A stretch of DNA of 64,000 nt from Castellaniella hirudinis (GTDB taxonomy: Bacteria > Pseudomonadota > Gammaproteobacteria > Burkholderiales > Burkholderiaceae_B). Positions 35,499 through 46,187 of this stretch are shown in pieces. Position 1 is the stretch's first letter. Every line of letters starts with the position of its first letter. The stretch lies in assembly GCF_042651965.1 (NCBI RefSeq), contig NZ_JBHSDY010000005.1:310001-374000 (forward strand), given 5' to 3'. The position numbers and the translations under genes were made by a program. The notes under the pieces were generated by a model. That model made no database searches. It saw nothing but the letters and a program-made list of their open reading frames with translations, and was not told the DNA's origin.

Positions 35499-36700
35499 GC
35501 GGGTGTTTGTTTGGGGCCCTGGGCAGTGCGGCCGAAAAACCACGACAGGGTCGCGCAGAACGCCAGCACGGCGGTCAGCGGCAGGGGGGTATCGGTGTGC
35601 CAGGCGCTGACGGCGAAGCCGGCCAGAGCGCCGCAGAGCATCTGCAGCGCGCCCATCAGCGCCGAGGCCACGCCCAGGCGTCCGCCCTGTTCCGCCAGGG
35701 CCAGGGCGGCGGCGTTGGGGCCGACGAAGCCCTGGCTGGCCATGAAACCCATCAGGCACAGCATCAGCAGGGGCAGGGTGATCCAGTCCAGCAGGGTCAG
35801 CGCCAGGGCGCACAGCGTCATCAGCACCAGCGTGCCCTGGGCGCGGGCCAGCAGGCGGATCGGCGGGTGGCGGTTCAGCAGGCGCGCGCTGACCTGCGAG
35901 GCGAAGATCAGCGAGGCGGCGTTCAGGCCGAACAGCAGGCCGAACCAGCGCGGGTCGATGCCGTAGATCGTGATGAAGACCTGGGGCGAGCCGGAGATAT
36001 AGGCGAACAGGCCGGCCGAGCCGAAGCCGCCCGCCAGGGTGTAGCGCATGAATCCCCGGTGGGTCAGCAGCCGGCGGAACTGGCCGGCGATGGCGCCGAC
36101 GGCCAGCGGCGAGCGCCGCGCCGGGTCCAGGGATTCGCGCATGCGCAGGGCCACGGCCAGCCACAGGCCGACGCCCGCCAGGCTCATCAGATAGAACACG
36201 GTGCGCCAGGAGCCCAGCGTCACCGCCTGGCCGCCCAGCAGGGGCGCCAGAATGGGCATCACGCCCATCACCAGCATCAGCAGGGACAGGGCCTGGGCGG
36301 CTTCGCGGGTGTCCAGATGGTCGCGAATCACGGCGCGGGGGATCACCATGCCGGCGGCGCCGCCGAAGGCCTGGACCACGCGCCACAGGATCAGGTGGTC
36401 GATGTCCCGGCTCAGCGCGCAGGCGATGGAGGCGATCGAGAACAGCGCCAGGCCGAGCAGCAGCGGCGGCTTGCGGCCGTAGCGGTCGGCCAGCGGGCCG
36501 TAGGCCAGTTGGGCCAGGGCCAGGCCCAGCAGGTAGCTGGCCAGGGTGCGTTCGACTTGTCCCTGATGCACGCCCAGGTCGCGCGCCATGGCGCCGAAGG
36601 CGGGCAGGTACATATCGATGGCCAGGGGGCCGATGGCGGCGAGCGCGCCCATCAGGATCAGCCAGGGGGGCAGCGACAGCGAGGAGGAACGGGAAACCAT
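35495..36700 (-). CDS. Bcr/CflA family multidrug MFS exporter
   Basis: 401 residues with twelve membrane helices. The family markers are IGPLAIDMYLPAFGAMARDL in TM1, LAQLAYGPLADRYGRKPPLL (motif A) and RVVQAFGGAAGMVIPRAVIRD (motif C region). Members export bicyclomycin, chloramphenicol or sulfonamides, and some export cysteine. The ATG at 36700 gives the usual N-terminus; upstream in-frame codons overlap the divergent cfa gene region and are not typical. No strong ribosome site is visible. Confidence 0.88.
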   Translation of the reverse strand: MVSRSSSLSLPPWLILMGALAAIGPLAIDMYLPAFGAMARDLGVHQGQVERTLASYLLGLALAQLAYGPLADRYGRKPPLLLGLALFSIASIACALSRDIDHLILWRVVQAFGGAAGMVIPRAVIRDHLDTREAAQALSLLMLVMGVMPILAPLLGGQAVTLGSWRTVFYLMSLAGVGLWLAVALRMRESLDPARRSPLAVGAIAGQFRRLLTHRGFMRYTLAGGFGSAGLFAYISGSPQVFITIYGIDPRWFGLLFGLNAASLIFASQVSARLLNRHPPIRLLARAQGTLVLMTLCALALTLLDWITLPLLMLCLMGFMASQGFVGPNAAALALAEQGGRLGVASALMGALQMLCGALAGFAVSAWHTDTPLPLTAVLAFCATLSWFFGRTAQGPKQTPA

Positions 36701-36807
36701 GGGTGCGGAGGGCGGGGCAGGCGAGGCGCCGGCGCGGGGTGCTTGAAGCCGGGGGGATTGGCGCTCTACTATAACAAGGTCTTGTACATGACTGAGGGAG
36801 GCTCTAG

Positions 36808-38067
36808 TTGACTGCGATCGCATCCATCATCGAGAACAAGCTTGGCGCACTGCCGATGCCGGTTTCCATGGAACTGCCGGACGGGCAGAAGGTCGGCGCC
36901 GCCGACGCCGCGATTTGCCTGCGGGTGCGCGATGCCGCCGTCCTGGCGCATTTCGCGGCGGGCGAGGTCGGCGTCCTGGGCGAGGACTATGTCGAGGGCA
37001 AGTTCGAATTCGACGGCTCCATGCAGGACCTGATGCGGCTGGCGGCGGGCATCCTGCCCGGATCGCCGGTCGATCTGGCCCGCTCGGGCTGGCTGACCAG
37101 CCTGGTGAAGCGGCTGGTGTCGGTCTGGCGCCATTCGATCGAGCGCGATGCGCGGCAGATCGAATTCCACTACGACCTGTCGGACGACTTCTACGCCCTG
37201 TGGCTGGACCCGCGCCGGGTGTATTCCTGCGCCTACTACCGCGAACCGGATTTCACCATCGCCCAGGCCCAGGAAGCCAAGCTCGACCACATCTGCCGCA
37301 AGCTGGCCCTGAAGCCGGGCGAGCGTTTCCTGGATGTCGGCGGCGGCTGGGGCGGCCTGATGCTGTGGGCGGCGGAACACTATGACGCCGATGTCACCGG
37401 CATCACCCTGTCGAACAATCAGCACGCCTACGTCAACCGCCTGATCCAGGAAAAGGGGCTGTCCGGGCGCGTGCGCATGGAATTGCTGGATTATCGCAAG
37501 CTGGACGAGTCCCGGCCCTACGACAAGATCGCCTCGGTCGGCATGTTCGAGCACGTCGGCCGAGCCCAGTTGACCGGCTATTTTTCCAAGCTGCGCCGGC
37601 TGGTTCGGCCCGGCGGGCTGATCCTGAATCACGGCATCACGGCGGGCGGGCTGGACAATAGCGAACTGGGCGCCGGCATGGGGGATTTCATCGAGAAATT
37701 CATCTTTCCCGGCGGTGAGCTGTCCCACATTCATTATGTGCAGCAGACCCTGGCCGAGGCCGGGCTGGAAGACCTGGACGTCGAAAATCTGCGGCCGCAC
37801 TATGCGCGCACGCTCTGGGCCTGGAGCGATGCCCTGGAATCCCGCCTGGACGAGGCCCGCGCCATCCTGAACACGCCCCAGGGCGAGCGGTCTCTGCGGG
37901 CCTACCGCATGTATCTGGCGGGCTGCGCGATGGGCTTCGAGCACGGTTGGATCGCCTTGCATCAGATCGTCGCCCAGCCCCAGCCGACGGGGCGCTCCGA
38001 CGAACTGGACTACCCGGCCGGGCAGGCCTATCCCTGGCGGCGGGATTATATTTATCGCGACCGCTGA
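36808..38067 (+). CDS. Cyclopropane-fatty-acyl-phospholipid synthase family protein
   Basis: 419 residues. The SAM-binding motif is FLDVGGGWGGLMLWAAEHY (~172-190). VYSCAYYREPDFTIAQAQEAKLDHICRKL and GITLSNNQHAYVN also match the CFA family, and EHVGRAQLTGYFSKLRRL lies in the active-site region. It adds a methylene from S-adenosylmethionine across double bonds of membrane phospholipid acyl chains, often under stress. A TTG start is used: GGGAGG lies 7 bp upstream and no ATG fits. Another role, such as a related lipid methylation, cannot be excluded. Confidence 0.85.
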   Translation: MTAIASIIENKLGALPMPVSMELPDGQKVGAADAAICLRVRDAAVLAHFAAGEVGVLGEDYVEGKFEFDGSMQDLMRLAAGILPGSPVDLARSGWLTSLVKRLVSVWRHSIERDARQIEFHYDLSDDFYALWLDPRRVYSCAYYREPDFTIAQAQEAKLDHICRKLALKPGERFLDVGGGWGGLMLWAAEHYDADVTGITLSNNQHAYVNRLIQEKGLSGRVRMELLDYRKLDESRPYDKIASVGMFEHVGRAQLTGYFSKLRRLVRPGGLILNHGITAGGLDNSELGAGMGDFIEKFIFPGGELSHIHYVQQTLAEAGLEDLDVENLRPHYARTLWAWSDALESRLDEARAILNTPQGERSLRAYRMYLAGCAMGFEHGWIALHQIVAQPQPTGRSDELDYPAGQAYPWRRDYIYRDR

Positions 38068-38082
38068 ACCGGCTTTCCGCCG

Positions 38083-38124
38083 GACTCCGGGAGCCCCTTG
38101 CATGCGGGCTTCCGGGGTCTTTTT
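38083..38124 (+). terminator. Intrinsic terminator after the CFA synthase gene
   Basis: GACTCCGGGAGCCC pairs with GGGCTTCCGGGGTC (14 bp, two G-U pairs) around a short loop and is followed by TTTTT. Confidence 0.88.
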
Positions 38125-38413
38125 GCGGGTCGCCGAAGCATGCGATTTTCCTGTCCGCACAGCCGGGTTTTCACCAATATGCTTTATTTTCATGCATCTT
38201 GCGTGTAAACTAGTCGATCTTCGGTAGTATTTTTATCAATTCTGACAGCGCCCGTTACTGGTTTTTCACGGCCCTGTCTGTCCAGGGCGCTTCGCGCCTG
38301 CAGTGCTGGTATGTATTGGCGGCCCGCGGTCGTCTTCCGCACACCCTCCCCTAAGCTATGGCGTCGGCCTCGTCGTGTGTGTCCGGCGTCTCCGTAACCC
38401 AAAGGAGGCATCT
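38125..38413 (+). promoter_or_regulatory. Leader and upstream region of the proXWV operon
   Basis: This 289-bp non-coding stretch is AT-rich at 38165-38245 and GC-rich after that. A small hairpin, GCCCTG-TCTGTC-CAGGGC, lies at 38271-38288. A weak promoter candidate is TTTATT with TAAACT 17 bp downstream. I see no gene here; a 73-codon reverse-strand frame has no ribosome site or recognisable product. Confidence 0.35.
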
Positions 38414-39469
38414 ATGTCTATCTCCGTTTCTCCGTCGCACGTCGCGACCCGTTCCCCCCGTCTGTCCCGTACCGTGCTGGGCCTCGCCCTGTCGGCGGCG
38501 CTGGCGGGCCTGTCGCTGGCTCCGTCCGTCTCCCAGGCGGCCGATGCGCCGAAATGCGAACTCGATCGCACCGTGCGCTTTGGCGGCATGAACTGGGAAT
38601 CCAACCTGGTTCTGGTCGAAGTCGAACGCTTCATCGCCCAGCACGGCTACGGCTGCGAATCCGAAGTCCTGCCGACGGAAACCCTGCCGGCCCTGGCTGC
38701 GCTCGAACGCGGCGACCTGGACGTCAACAGCGAGATCTGGCTGAACAGCACCCTGGAACCCTGGACCAAGGCCGAAGCCACCGGCAAGGTCAAGCGCATC
38801 GGCGACATCTACATGGGCGGCGAAGCCTGGTTCATCCCCAAATACACGGCCGAGCGCCTGCCCGAACTGAAGAAGGCCGCCGATCTGCCGAAATTCAAGG
38901 ACGATTTCAAGGACCCGGAAGAACCGTCCAAGGGCCGCTTCTACGGCTGCCCGGCGGGCTGGGGCTGCGAAGTCGTCAGCACCAACCTGTTCAAGGCCTT
39001 GGGCCTGGGCGATACCTTCACGCTGTTCTCGCCCGGCACCGGCGCGACCCAGAAGGCGGCTTTGACGGCGGCCTATCAGCGCAAGGAAAACGTGGTCTTC
39101 TACTACTGGTATCCGACCCCGCTGGTGGGTTCCATGGATCTGGTCAAGCTGGAACTGCCGCCCTACGACGCGGCCAAGCAAAAATGCCTGACCGACCCGA
39201 ACTGCGACAATCCCCAGGCGTCCGACTATCCTGAAAACCCGGTGTTCACGGCGGTCGCCACGAAGTTCACCCAGGACGCCCCGAAGCTGACCGAATTTCT
39301 CTCCAAGGTCAAGGTGCCCCTGGAGGTCATGAACCAGACCATGGCCTATATGGAGAAAAACGAAGCCGAGCCCCAGCCCACGGCGATGTGGTTCCTGAAG
39401 AATCAGGAAGCCATCTGGAGCGGATGGCTGCCGGCCGACGTGACGGAGCGTGTCAAGGCCGCCCTGTAA
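38414..39469 (+). CDS. proX: Glycine betaine/choline ABC transporter, substrate-binding protein
   Basis: 351 residues with a signal peptide (hydrophobic stretch ~19-38, cleaved near VSQAADA). The mature part has VRFGGMNWESNLVLVEVERF and DVNSEIWLNSTLEPW, typical of the ProX/OpuAC fold, and a Trp-rich YYWYPTPL segment of the kind that cages quaternary ammonium groups. AAGGAGG precedes the ATG at 38414. With the permease and ATPase downstream it forms a full osmoprotectant importer. Whether betaine, choline or a relative is the ligand is not certain. Confidence 0.9.
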   Translation: MSISVSPSHVATRSPRLSRTVLGLALSAALAGLSLAPSVSQAADAPKCELDRTVRFGGMNWESNLVLVEVERFIAQHGYGCESEVLPTETLPALAALERGDLDVNSEIWLNSTLEPWTKAEATGKVKRIGDIYMGGEAWFIPKYTAERLPELKKAADLPKFKDDFKDPEEPSKGRFYGCPAGWGCEVVSTNLFKALGLGDTFTLFSPGTGATQKAALTAAYQRKENVVFYYWYPTPLVGSMDLVKLELPPYDAAKQKCLTDPNCDNPQASDYPENPVFTAVATKFTQDAPKLTEFLSKVKVPLEVMNQTMAYMEKNEAEPQPTAMWFLKNQEAIWSGWLPADVTERVKAAL

Positions 39470-39478
39470 GGAGGCCCC

Positions 39479-40333
39479 ATGTTTCCTGAACTGATTGCAG
39501 CCCGGGATCTGCAGCGGCCCATTGACGCCTTCGTCAATGGGCTGATCAACGAGTATGCCGACGTGCTGCGGGCGCTGACCCAGCCTTTGCTGGATCTGCT
39601 GGTCTGGTCCGACAACCTGCTGCGGCATTCGCCGTGGTGGGCGGTCGTGGCCGTCATCATGGGGCTGGCCTGGCTGAGCAGCCGCACCTGGCGCTTCAGT
39701 GTCGCCATGGGCGCGCTGGTCTGCCTGATCGGGGCCATCGGCCTCTGGGAAGCCGCCATGCAGACGCTGTCGCTGATGATCGTGGCGGTGGCGTTTTCGG
39801 TGGTCATCGGGATTCCCGTGGGGATTGCCATGGCCAGCTTCCGCTGGGTGCGCGCCGTGATGTTGCCGATCCTGGACGTGATGCAGACCATGCCCAGCTT
39901 CGTCTACCTGATTCCGGTGGTCATGCTGTTCAACCTGGGCAAGCTGGCGGCGCTGTTCGCCACGGTGATCTATGCCGTACCGCCCGTCATCCGGCTGACC
40001 GACCTGGGCATCCGCCTGGTGGACACGGAAGTGCTGGAGGCCTCGCGCGCCTTTGGCGCCAGCCGCAGCCGCCAGCTCTTCGGCGTGCAGTTGCCGCTGG
40101 CGCTGCCCAACATCATGGCGGGCATCAACCAGACCACCATGATGGCGCTGGCCATGGTGGTGATCGCCTCCATGATCGGTGTGCGCGGCCTGGGTTACGA
40201 GGTCCTGCAGGGCATCAACCGCCTGCAGGTCGGGCGCGGCCTGATGGCCGGCCTGGGGATCGTGATCCTGGCGATCATCTTCGACCGTATCACCCAGCGT
40301 TTCGGCCGCCGCTGGCAGGTCAGGGGGAATTGA
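39479..40333 (+). CDS. proW: Glycine betaine/choline ABC transporter, permease
   Basis: 284 residues with about six membrane helices. The ABC permease loop ASRAFGASRSRQLFGVQLPLALPNIMAGIN matches the ProW EAA motif region. QTMPSFVYLIPVVMLF is also characteristic. GGAGG precedes the ATG, 9 bp after the proX stop. It forms the membrane channel with the ATPase encoded directly downstream. Confidence 0.94.
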   Translation: MFPELIAARDLQRPIDAFVNGLINEYADVLRALTQPLLDLLVWSDNLLRHSPWWAVVAVIMGLAWLSSRTWRFSVAMGALVCLIGAIGLWEAAMQTLSLMIVAVAFSVVIGIPVGIAMASFRWVRAVMLPILDVMQTMPSFVYLIPVVMLFNLGKLAALFATVIYAVPPVIRLTDLGIRLVDTEVLEASRAFGASRSRQLFGVQLPLALPNIMAGINQTTMMALAMVVIASMIGVRGLGYEVLQGINRLQVGRGLMAGLGIVILAIIFDRITQRFGRRWQVRGN

Positions 40334-40334
40334 G

Positions 40335-41561
<1,227 letters not shown>

Positions 41562-41600
41562 GACAGGAGGGCGGGCCGTTGTGGCCCGACGGGCAGGCGC

Positions 41601-43004
41601 TCAGGCGCTGCGCGCCTGCCGCCGCAGCACGTGACCGTACCAGGCGAACAGCAGCAGGGCGGAGAGCAACAGCCCGGCCATGGCCATGATCCACATGGTG
41701 GCGGCGCCGACCGGGGCGCCCGGCATCAGCCGGTGCGCCACCGGCGCCAGCATTCCCGCCGCCGGGCCGTAGCCCGCCCACCAGCCGCCCACCAGGCCCA
41801 GCCCGGTCAGCGCGGAGATCTGCAGGATCAGCGGCACCACGGCGATCTTGTAGGCGCGCAGGATGTAGGCGCCGATGCAATGCATGGCATCCCAGAAGTG
41901 AAACCAGGGCGCGATCTGCAGCAGCGTCAGCGCAATCACCGCCACCTGGATTTCGTCCGTGTAGGCGCGCACGATGGCGTCCCGGCCCGTGATCAGGATC
42001 ACGCCGGTCAGCAGCGCGCCCAGCGCCACCAGCCCGATCCCGCTCATCCCCGTGCGCTTGGCCAAAGCCGGATCGCGCGCGCCCACGGCCTGCGCCGTGA
42101 GCGAGGCGGTGGCCAGACTGAGCGACATCGGCAGCATGTAGGACAAGGCGATCAGATTGGCCAGGATCTGCTGGGCGCCGCTGACGTACAAGCCGTCGCG
42201 GGCGATCAGCAGCGCCATGAAGCTGAAGGCGCAGACCTCGATCAGGTAGGACCCGCCCATGGGAAGCCCCAGGCGCAGCAGTTCCTTCTGGTCGGCCCAG
42301 CGCGGGCGGCCCAGCCGCAGGGACAGGGCGCGAAAAGCCGGGCGGCGGCGGATCATCCACCAGCCGGCGGCGAGCATCATCCAGTCCACCACCAGGGTGG
42401 AAATCCCCGCGCCCACGGCGCCCATCGCCGGCAGGCCCAGGCCGCCGAAGATGAACCAGACGTTGAACAGCAGCTTGAAGGCGACGCTGCCGACGTTGAT
42501 CGCCATGACTTCGCGGGTGTGGGAAATGGCCGTCGAGGTGGCGTAGATCGTGCGAAACAGCAGGGCCGAGGGCAGGGCCAGGGCCAGGGCGATCAGGTAT
42601 CCCGCCACCCGCCGGCGGACTTCGGGCTCGACGTCGCCGGACAGGCTGAGCCAGGCGTCGGGAAACAGCAGGCTGGCGCCGCCCAGGGCCGACAGGATCA
42701 GCGCCAGCCAGATGCCCTGGCCCCAGATCCGGCCGGCCTCGTGCAGGCGGCCGGCGCCGAAGTGCTGGGCGATGATCGGGATCAGGGCATGCACCACGCC
42801 CATCAGGCCGACGAAGATCGTGATGTAGACCGAGGCGCCTAGCGACATGGCTTGCAGGTCGGCGGCGCTGGTGTGGCCCACCATGGCCGTGTCCAGGACG
42901 GCGAAGATGATGCCGGCCCAGGAACTGACCAGAATCGGCCAGGCCTGTTGCAGGATGGTGCGCCAGGGGGCGGCGGGCCGGCCGGCGTGTGATGCGGCGG
43001 TCAT
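41601..43004 (-). CDS. MATE family multidrug exporter
   Basis: 467 residues with twelve hydrophobic helices. Two related halves begin near QQAWPILVSSWAGIIFAVLDTAMVGH and ELLRLGLPMGGSYLIEVCAF. The first contains the MATE D-T-A-M-V-G-H motif. MATE proteins exchange Na+ or H+ for cationic drugs. It converges on proV (gap 39 bp) and starts 66 bp downstream of the glycosyltransferase stop on the same strand. Confidence 0.92.
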   Translation of the reverse strand: MTAASHAGRPAAPWRTILQQAWPILVSSWAGIIFAVLDTAMVGHTSAADLQAMSLGASVYITIFVGLMGVVHALIPIIAQHFGAGRLHEAGRIWGQGIWLALILSALGGASLLFPDAWLSLSGDVEPEVRRRVAGYLIALALALPSALLFRTIYATSTAISHTREVMAINVGSVAFKLLFNVWFIFGGLGLPAMGAVGAGISTLVVDWMMLAAGWWMIRRRPAFRALSLRLGRPRWADQKELLRLGLPMGGSYLIEVCAFSFMALLIARDGLYVSGAQQILANLIALSYMLPMSLSLATASLTAQAVGARDPALAKRTGMSGIGLVALGALLTGVILITGRDAIVRAYTDEIQVAVIALTLLQIAPWFHFWDAMHCIGAYILRAYKIAVVPLILQISALTGLGLVGGWWAGYGPAAGMLAPVAHRLMPGAPVGAATMWIMAMAGLLLSALLLFAWYGHVLRRQARSA

Positions 43005-43070
43005 GGAGTGCGTAGACGGGTCAAAGGAGAAACAGGGGATTCAGCCGCCGGCGGGCGTTTCAGGCGCCGA

Positions 43071-44819
43071 TCAGGGCTTCAGGCGCAGCAGGCGGAACAT
43101 TTCGTGGCGGTCGGGCTCGCGGCGGCCTTCCCAGAGCGCGGGATGGTCGGCCAGCCAGGCCTCGCCCGATGCCAGGCTGCGGGGACTGATCTGTTGCAGC
43201 AGCAGGGGGCAGTTGCCGTCAAAGCTGAATTCGATGCCGTTGAACACCAGGAAGGACGCGCGCTGGCCGCTGCCCAGACCCTGGGTGCGGACGCATTCGC
43301 CCGGCTGGCGGTAGCGATCCAGCGCGGCGGCCAGCGAAGCCGAGACGTCGCGGTAGCTGCGCACGTAATCGAGCGCGGGCATCCACAGCGTCGCCAGCAG
43401 CAGCCAGGTGGTGATCAGGCCGCCGGCCGACAGCGCCGTGCCGCGCCACAGGCCGGCCGGATGGCTGCGCAGGCGCCAGCGCACCAGCGCGATCCAGGCC
43501 AGCGTGCCCAGCACGGCAAAGGTCGTGGCGGGCCAGGCGACGTGGGGCTCGAAGCCGCCGGTCTGGCGGGTGATGTTGGCGGCGATCTGGGCGGGCCAGC
43601 CGGCTTGCAGGGCCACCCAGCCCAGCCACACCGTGGCGGCCGTCAGCGAAAAGCACATCACCGCGAACCAGTCCAGGGTGTTGACCACGCCGCGCCGCAG
43701 CGTCGGCAGGGCGAAGGCCGCCAGGATCGCGCTGGGCACGGCCAGGGTGGCGTATTCGGGCTCGAAGGGATCGGCGCTGGCCAGCAGCGTCAGCAGCGCT
43801 CCGGCGGCGAAGCCCAGCGGAATGCCGATGTGGGGCGCGCTGAACCAGCCGCGCCAGCGCCACAGCGCCAGCAACGCCAGAGGCCAGGTCGGCCACAGGA
43901 ACCAGGGCAGGTCACGCAGAATGCTGCCCCAGGCGCGGGCGCCGGGCCAGGCGAAGACGCGGCTCGTCCAGATCAGCCAGCTTTCGGTCCAGTACGGGCC
44001 GAAGGTCCGGGCGGGTATCCACCAGAGCAGGATCATCGCGGCCGCGATCAGCGCGCTGACGGCCAGCCATTTGCGCTCGCCCGCCAGGGCGCCGCCCGGC
44101 AGGAAGGCGACGGGCGCGGCCAGGATCAGCGGCAGGCAACCCAGCCAGCCGCGCGCCAGAAAGGCCAGCCCGACGGCGATGCCCAGGGTGACGGCGCCCG
44201 ACACCGGGTGGTCCAGCATGCGGGCCACGGCGTAGAAGGCCAGGGCCTGGCAGGCGATCAGGGCCGGGACCTCGGATGTCTCGTGCATGCGCCAGACGAT
44301 GCCGACCGTGGCCACGATCAGCAGCAGGGCGGCGTCGGCCAGCATGCGGCCGTAGTCCTGGGGCTTGGGCTCGCCGCCAAAGGGCAGCGCCAGCGGCTGG
44401 GATTCCGGGCGCCGGCCCAGCAGATAGGTGCCGTACCAGACCGAGCCCGTGAGCAGGGCGAACCACAGCAGATTGGGCACGCGCGAGGCGATGATGGCCG
44501 CGTTCAGGGGGCTGTAGAACAGTTCGAACACGGGGCGCAGCGCCCAGATGCAGGCGGCGCCGACCCAGGTGGCCAGCGGCCCGTCCTGGGCCTGGGCCAG
44601 ATGCCCCACCTGGGGCAGCAGCCAGGCGTGCTCTTGCCCCGACAGGGCCGTGAGCATGGTCGCCAGACCGGTGACGTCGTCTGTCTTCCAGGGGTCGCGA
44701 TAGAACAGGCCGGCCAGGATGTAGACCAGGCCGACGCACAGCAGGAACAGCCGGGGCAGTTTGGCGGCCGCCGTGGCTGTCAGGCGGGCGGGCGTCGATC
44801 GCAGGTCTTGAGACAGCAC
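43071..44819 (-). CDS. ArnT-like membrane glycosyltransferase (GT-C fold)
   Basis: 582 residues: about eleven to twelve hydrophobic helices followed by a soluble C-terminal part (~500-582). The first extracytoplasmic loop has YRDPWKTDD, the acidic motif position of GT39/GT83 enzymes. These transfer sugars from undecaprenyl-phosphate to lipid A or other periplasmic acceptors. The acceptor is not known. It stands alone; no arn operon genes are in the window, so a lipid A aminoarabinose role is not supported. Confidence 0.8.
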   Translation of the reverse strand: MLSQDLRSTPARLTATAAAKLPRLFLLCVGLVYILAGLFYRDPWKTDDVTGLATMLTALSGQEHAWLLPQVGHLAQAQDGPLATWVGAACIWALRPVFELFYSPLNAAIIASRVPNLLWFALLTGSVWYGTYLLGRRPESQPLALPFGGEPKPQDYGRMLADAALLLIVATVGIVWRMHETSEVPALIACQALAFYAVARMLDHPVSGAVTLGIAVGLAFLARGWLGCLPLILAAPVAFLPGGALAGERKWLAVSALIAAAMILLWWIPARTFGPYWTESWLIWTSRVFAWPGARAWGSILRDLPWFLWPTWPLALLALWRWRGWFSAPHIGIPLGFAAGALLTLLASADPFEPEYATLAVPSAILAAFALPTLRRGVVNTLDWFAVMCFSLTAATVWLGWVALQAGWPAQIAANITRQTGGFEPHVAWPATTFAVLGTLAWIALVRWRLRSHPAGLWRGTALSAGGLITTWLLLATLWMPALDYVRSYRDVSASLAAALDRYRQPGECVRTQGLGSGQRASFLVFNGIEFSFDGNCPLLLQQISPRSLASGEAWLADHPALWEGRREPDRHEMFRLLRLKP

Positions 44820-44868
44820 CGGGGAAGCACCAGGAAAAGGGGGCGGGGAGATGCGCCCATGTTAAATG

Positions 44869-44895
44869 AAAAAGGCAGCCTGACGGCTGCCTTTT
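44869..44895 (-). terminator. Bidirectional intrinsic terminator downstream of rpmE
   Basis: AAAGGCAGCC (44871-44880) pairs with GGCTGCCTTT (44885-44894) around TGAC, with T-runs on both strands. It separates the L31 unit from the glycosyltransferase gene. Confidence 0.85.
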
Positions 44896-44934
44896 AGAGC
44901 GACTCCTGCTACGGAAAGATGGCGTCACTTAGCA

Positions 44935-45021
44935 TGTTTTTTGCCGCCGGGCCGCCCCAAGGCAAAAAGCGCCCCCTTGGGGGGCAGCAAGCAAGCGCCA
45001 GCTTGCGCAGCGTGGGGGTCC
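44935..45021. repeat. Dispersed intergenic repeat, copy 1
   Basis: About 85 bp containing GCCGGGCCGCCCCAAGGC, a GCCCCC/GGGGGGC hairpin and GCGCAGCGTGGGGGT. It shares the same arrangement with 49277-49357 and 60999-61069. On the reverse strand it follows the rpmE stop at once and ends its hairpin with GCTTTTTGCC, so it probably acts as a terminator there. Confidence 0.85.
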
Positions 45022-45282
45022 TTACTTCTTGACGGTGCCAGCAGTGCGGGCGAAGCGGGCGCGGAACTTTTCCACGCGGCCGGTTTCGACGATGCGGGTC
45101 TGGGCGCCGGTGTAGAAGGGATGCGATTCCGAAGTCACGTCGCACTTGAACAGCGGGTAGGTCTTGCCGTCGATCTCAGTCGTTTCGCGCGAATTCAGCG
45201 AGGAACGCGAGATGAACTTGTTGCCGGTCTGCAGGTCGAGGAACACGACCTCGCGGTATTCGGGGTGGATGCCTTCTTTCAT
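45022..45282 (-). CDS. rpmE2: 50S ribosomal protein L31, type B
   Basis: 86 residues beginning MKEGIHPEYREVVFLDLQTG, with SESHPFYTGAQ and VEKFRARFAR near the end. It lacks the Cys-x-x-Cys zinc site of type A L31, so it is the zinc-independent form. In many bacteria that form is induced on zinc starvation, but no Zur-like box is obvious upstream here, and it may be the only L31. A copy of the dispersed repeat begins directly at its stop codon. Confidence 0.95.
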   Translation of the reverse strand: MKEGIHPEYREVVFLDLQTGNKFISRSSLNSRETTEIDGKTYPLFKCDVTSESHPFYTGAQTRIVETGRVEKFRARFARTAGTVKK

Positions 45283-45428
45283 GATGAAGTCCGTGGGTGG
45301 GTGATTAGGGGTCGCCAGCCGGATGGATGCAAGCAGTCGCTTTTAAAAAAGCCGGTCTGCATCAGAATCCTGGCAACGTATCCAAGATAAGCCCACCATT
45401 CTACTACGAGAGACGGGGGATGGTCCAG

Positions 45429-46106
45429 TTATACCTGCCCCCGCTCCGCCAAAGACGTAACCTCGGTCGCGCCGACGATCAGGTGGTCCAGCAGGCGTAT
45501 GTCCACCAGGGCCAGGGCCTGTTTCAACTGGCGCGTCAGGGTGATGTCGGCCGGGCTGGGTTCGGCCAGGCCCGAAGGGTGGTTGTGGGCCAGGATCAGG
45601 GCGGCGGCGTGGTGACCCAGGGCGGCCTTGACGACTTCGCGAGGGTAGACCGAGGCGTGCGACAGCGTGCCGCGTGCAACCTCGCTGCATTCGATCAGTT
45701 GCAGCTGGCTGTCCAGGAACAGGGCGATGCAGTGCTCCACCCGCAGATGCGCCAGGCGCATCGCGCAGAATTGCTTGACCCGGTCGGGCTGGCTCAGGGC
45801 GCGGCCGTTGCGCAGCGGTTCTTCGAGTGCGCGGCGGCTCAGTTCCTGCACCGCCAGCAGTTCGCAGGTCTTGGCCGCGCCCATGCCCGGAAAGGCCAGC
45901 AGGGCCGGAGGGTCTGCCGTCAGCAGGCGGCGCAGTCCGCCGAAATGCTCGATCATCCGGTGGCCCATGTCGACGGCGGAACAGCCGCGCGTCCCGGTGC
46001 GCAGCAGCACGGCCAGCAGCTCGGCGGAGGTCAGCGCCTGGGCGCCGTGCCGCAGCAGGCGTTCGCGGGGACGTTCGAAACCGGGAGATCGGATGTCTTG
46101 CGGCAT
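45429..46106 (-). CDS. radC: RadC family JAB-domain protein
   Basis: 225 residues. An N-terminal helix-hairpin-helix-like region (LLTADPPALLAFPGMGAAKTCELLA) precedes a JAB/MPN domain with the metalloprotease-type motif HNHPSGLAEPSPAD: H174, H176 and D187. Despite the name it is not a proven repair protein; its function is unsettled and relatives occur on mobile elements. Here it is divergent from fkpB-ispH, a common arrangement in betaproteobacteria. Confidence 0.92.
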   Translation of the reverse strand: MPQDIRSPGFERPRERLLRHGAQALTSAELLAVLLRTGTRGCSAVDMGHRMIEHFGGLRRLLTADPPALLAFPGMGAAKTCELLAVQELSRRALEEPLRNGRALSQPDRVKQFCAMRLAHLRVEHCIALFLDSQLQLIECSEVARGTLSHASVYPREVVKAALGHHAAALILAHNHPSGLAEPSPADITLTRQLKQALALVDIRLLDHLIVGATEVTSLAERGQV

Positions 46107-46187
46107 GATAGGCCTTAAAATGGTTGGGAAACCGCTATTTATTCAAGTGGTTCCCTGGTTTGCATTCAAATTCTTCACGGTGGCATT

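Noticed and set aside
31811..36811. A 5-kb open frame on the + strand opposite lptE, leuS, rpmBG and the Bcr/CflA gene
   Set aside because: It is antisense to well-supported genes, its product is low-complexity and Gly/Gln/His-rich with no domain, and it is a by-product of high GC content.
38190..38411. A 73-codon reverse-strand frame upstream of proX
   Set aside because: No ribosome site or family resemblance; it spans the proX leader and probable promoter.
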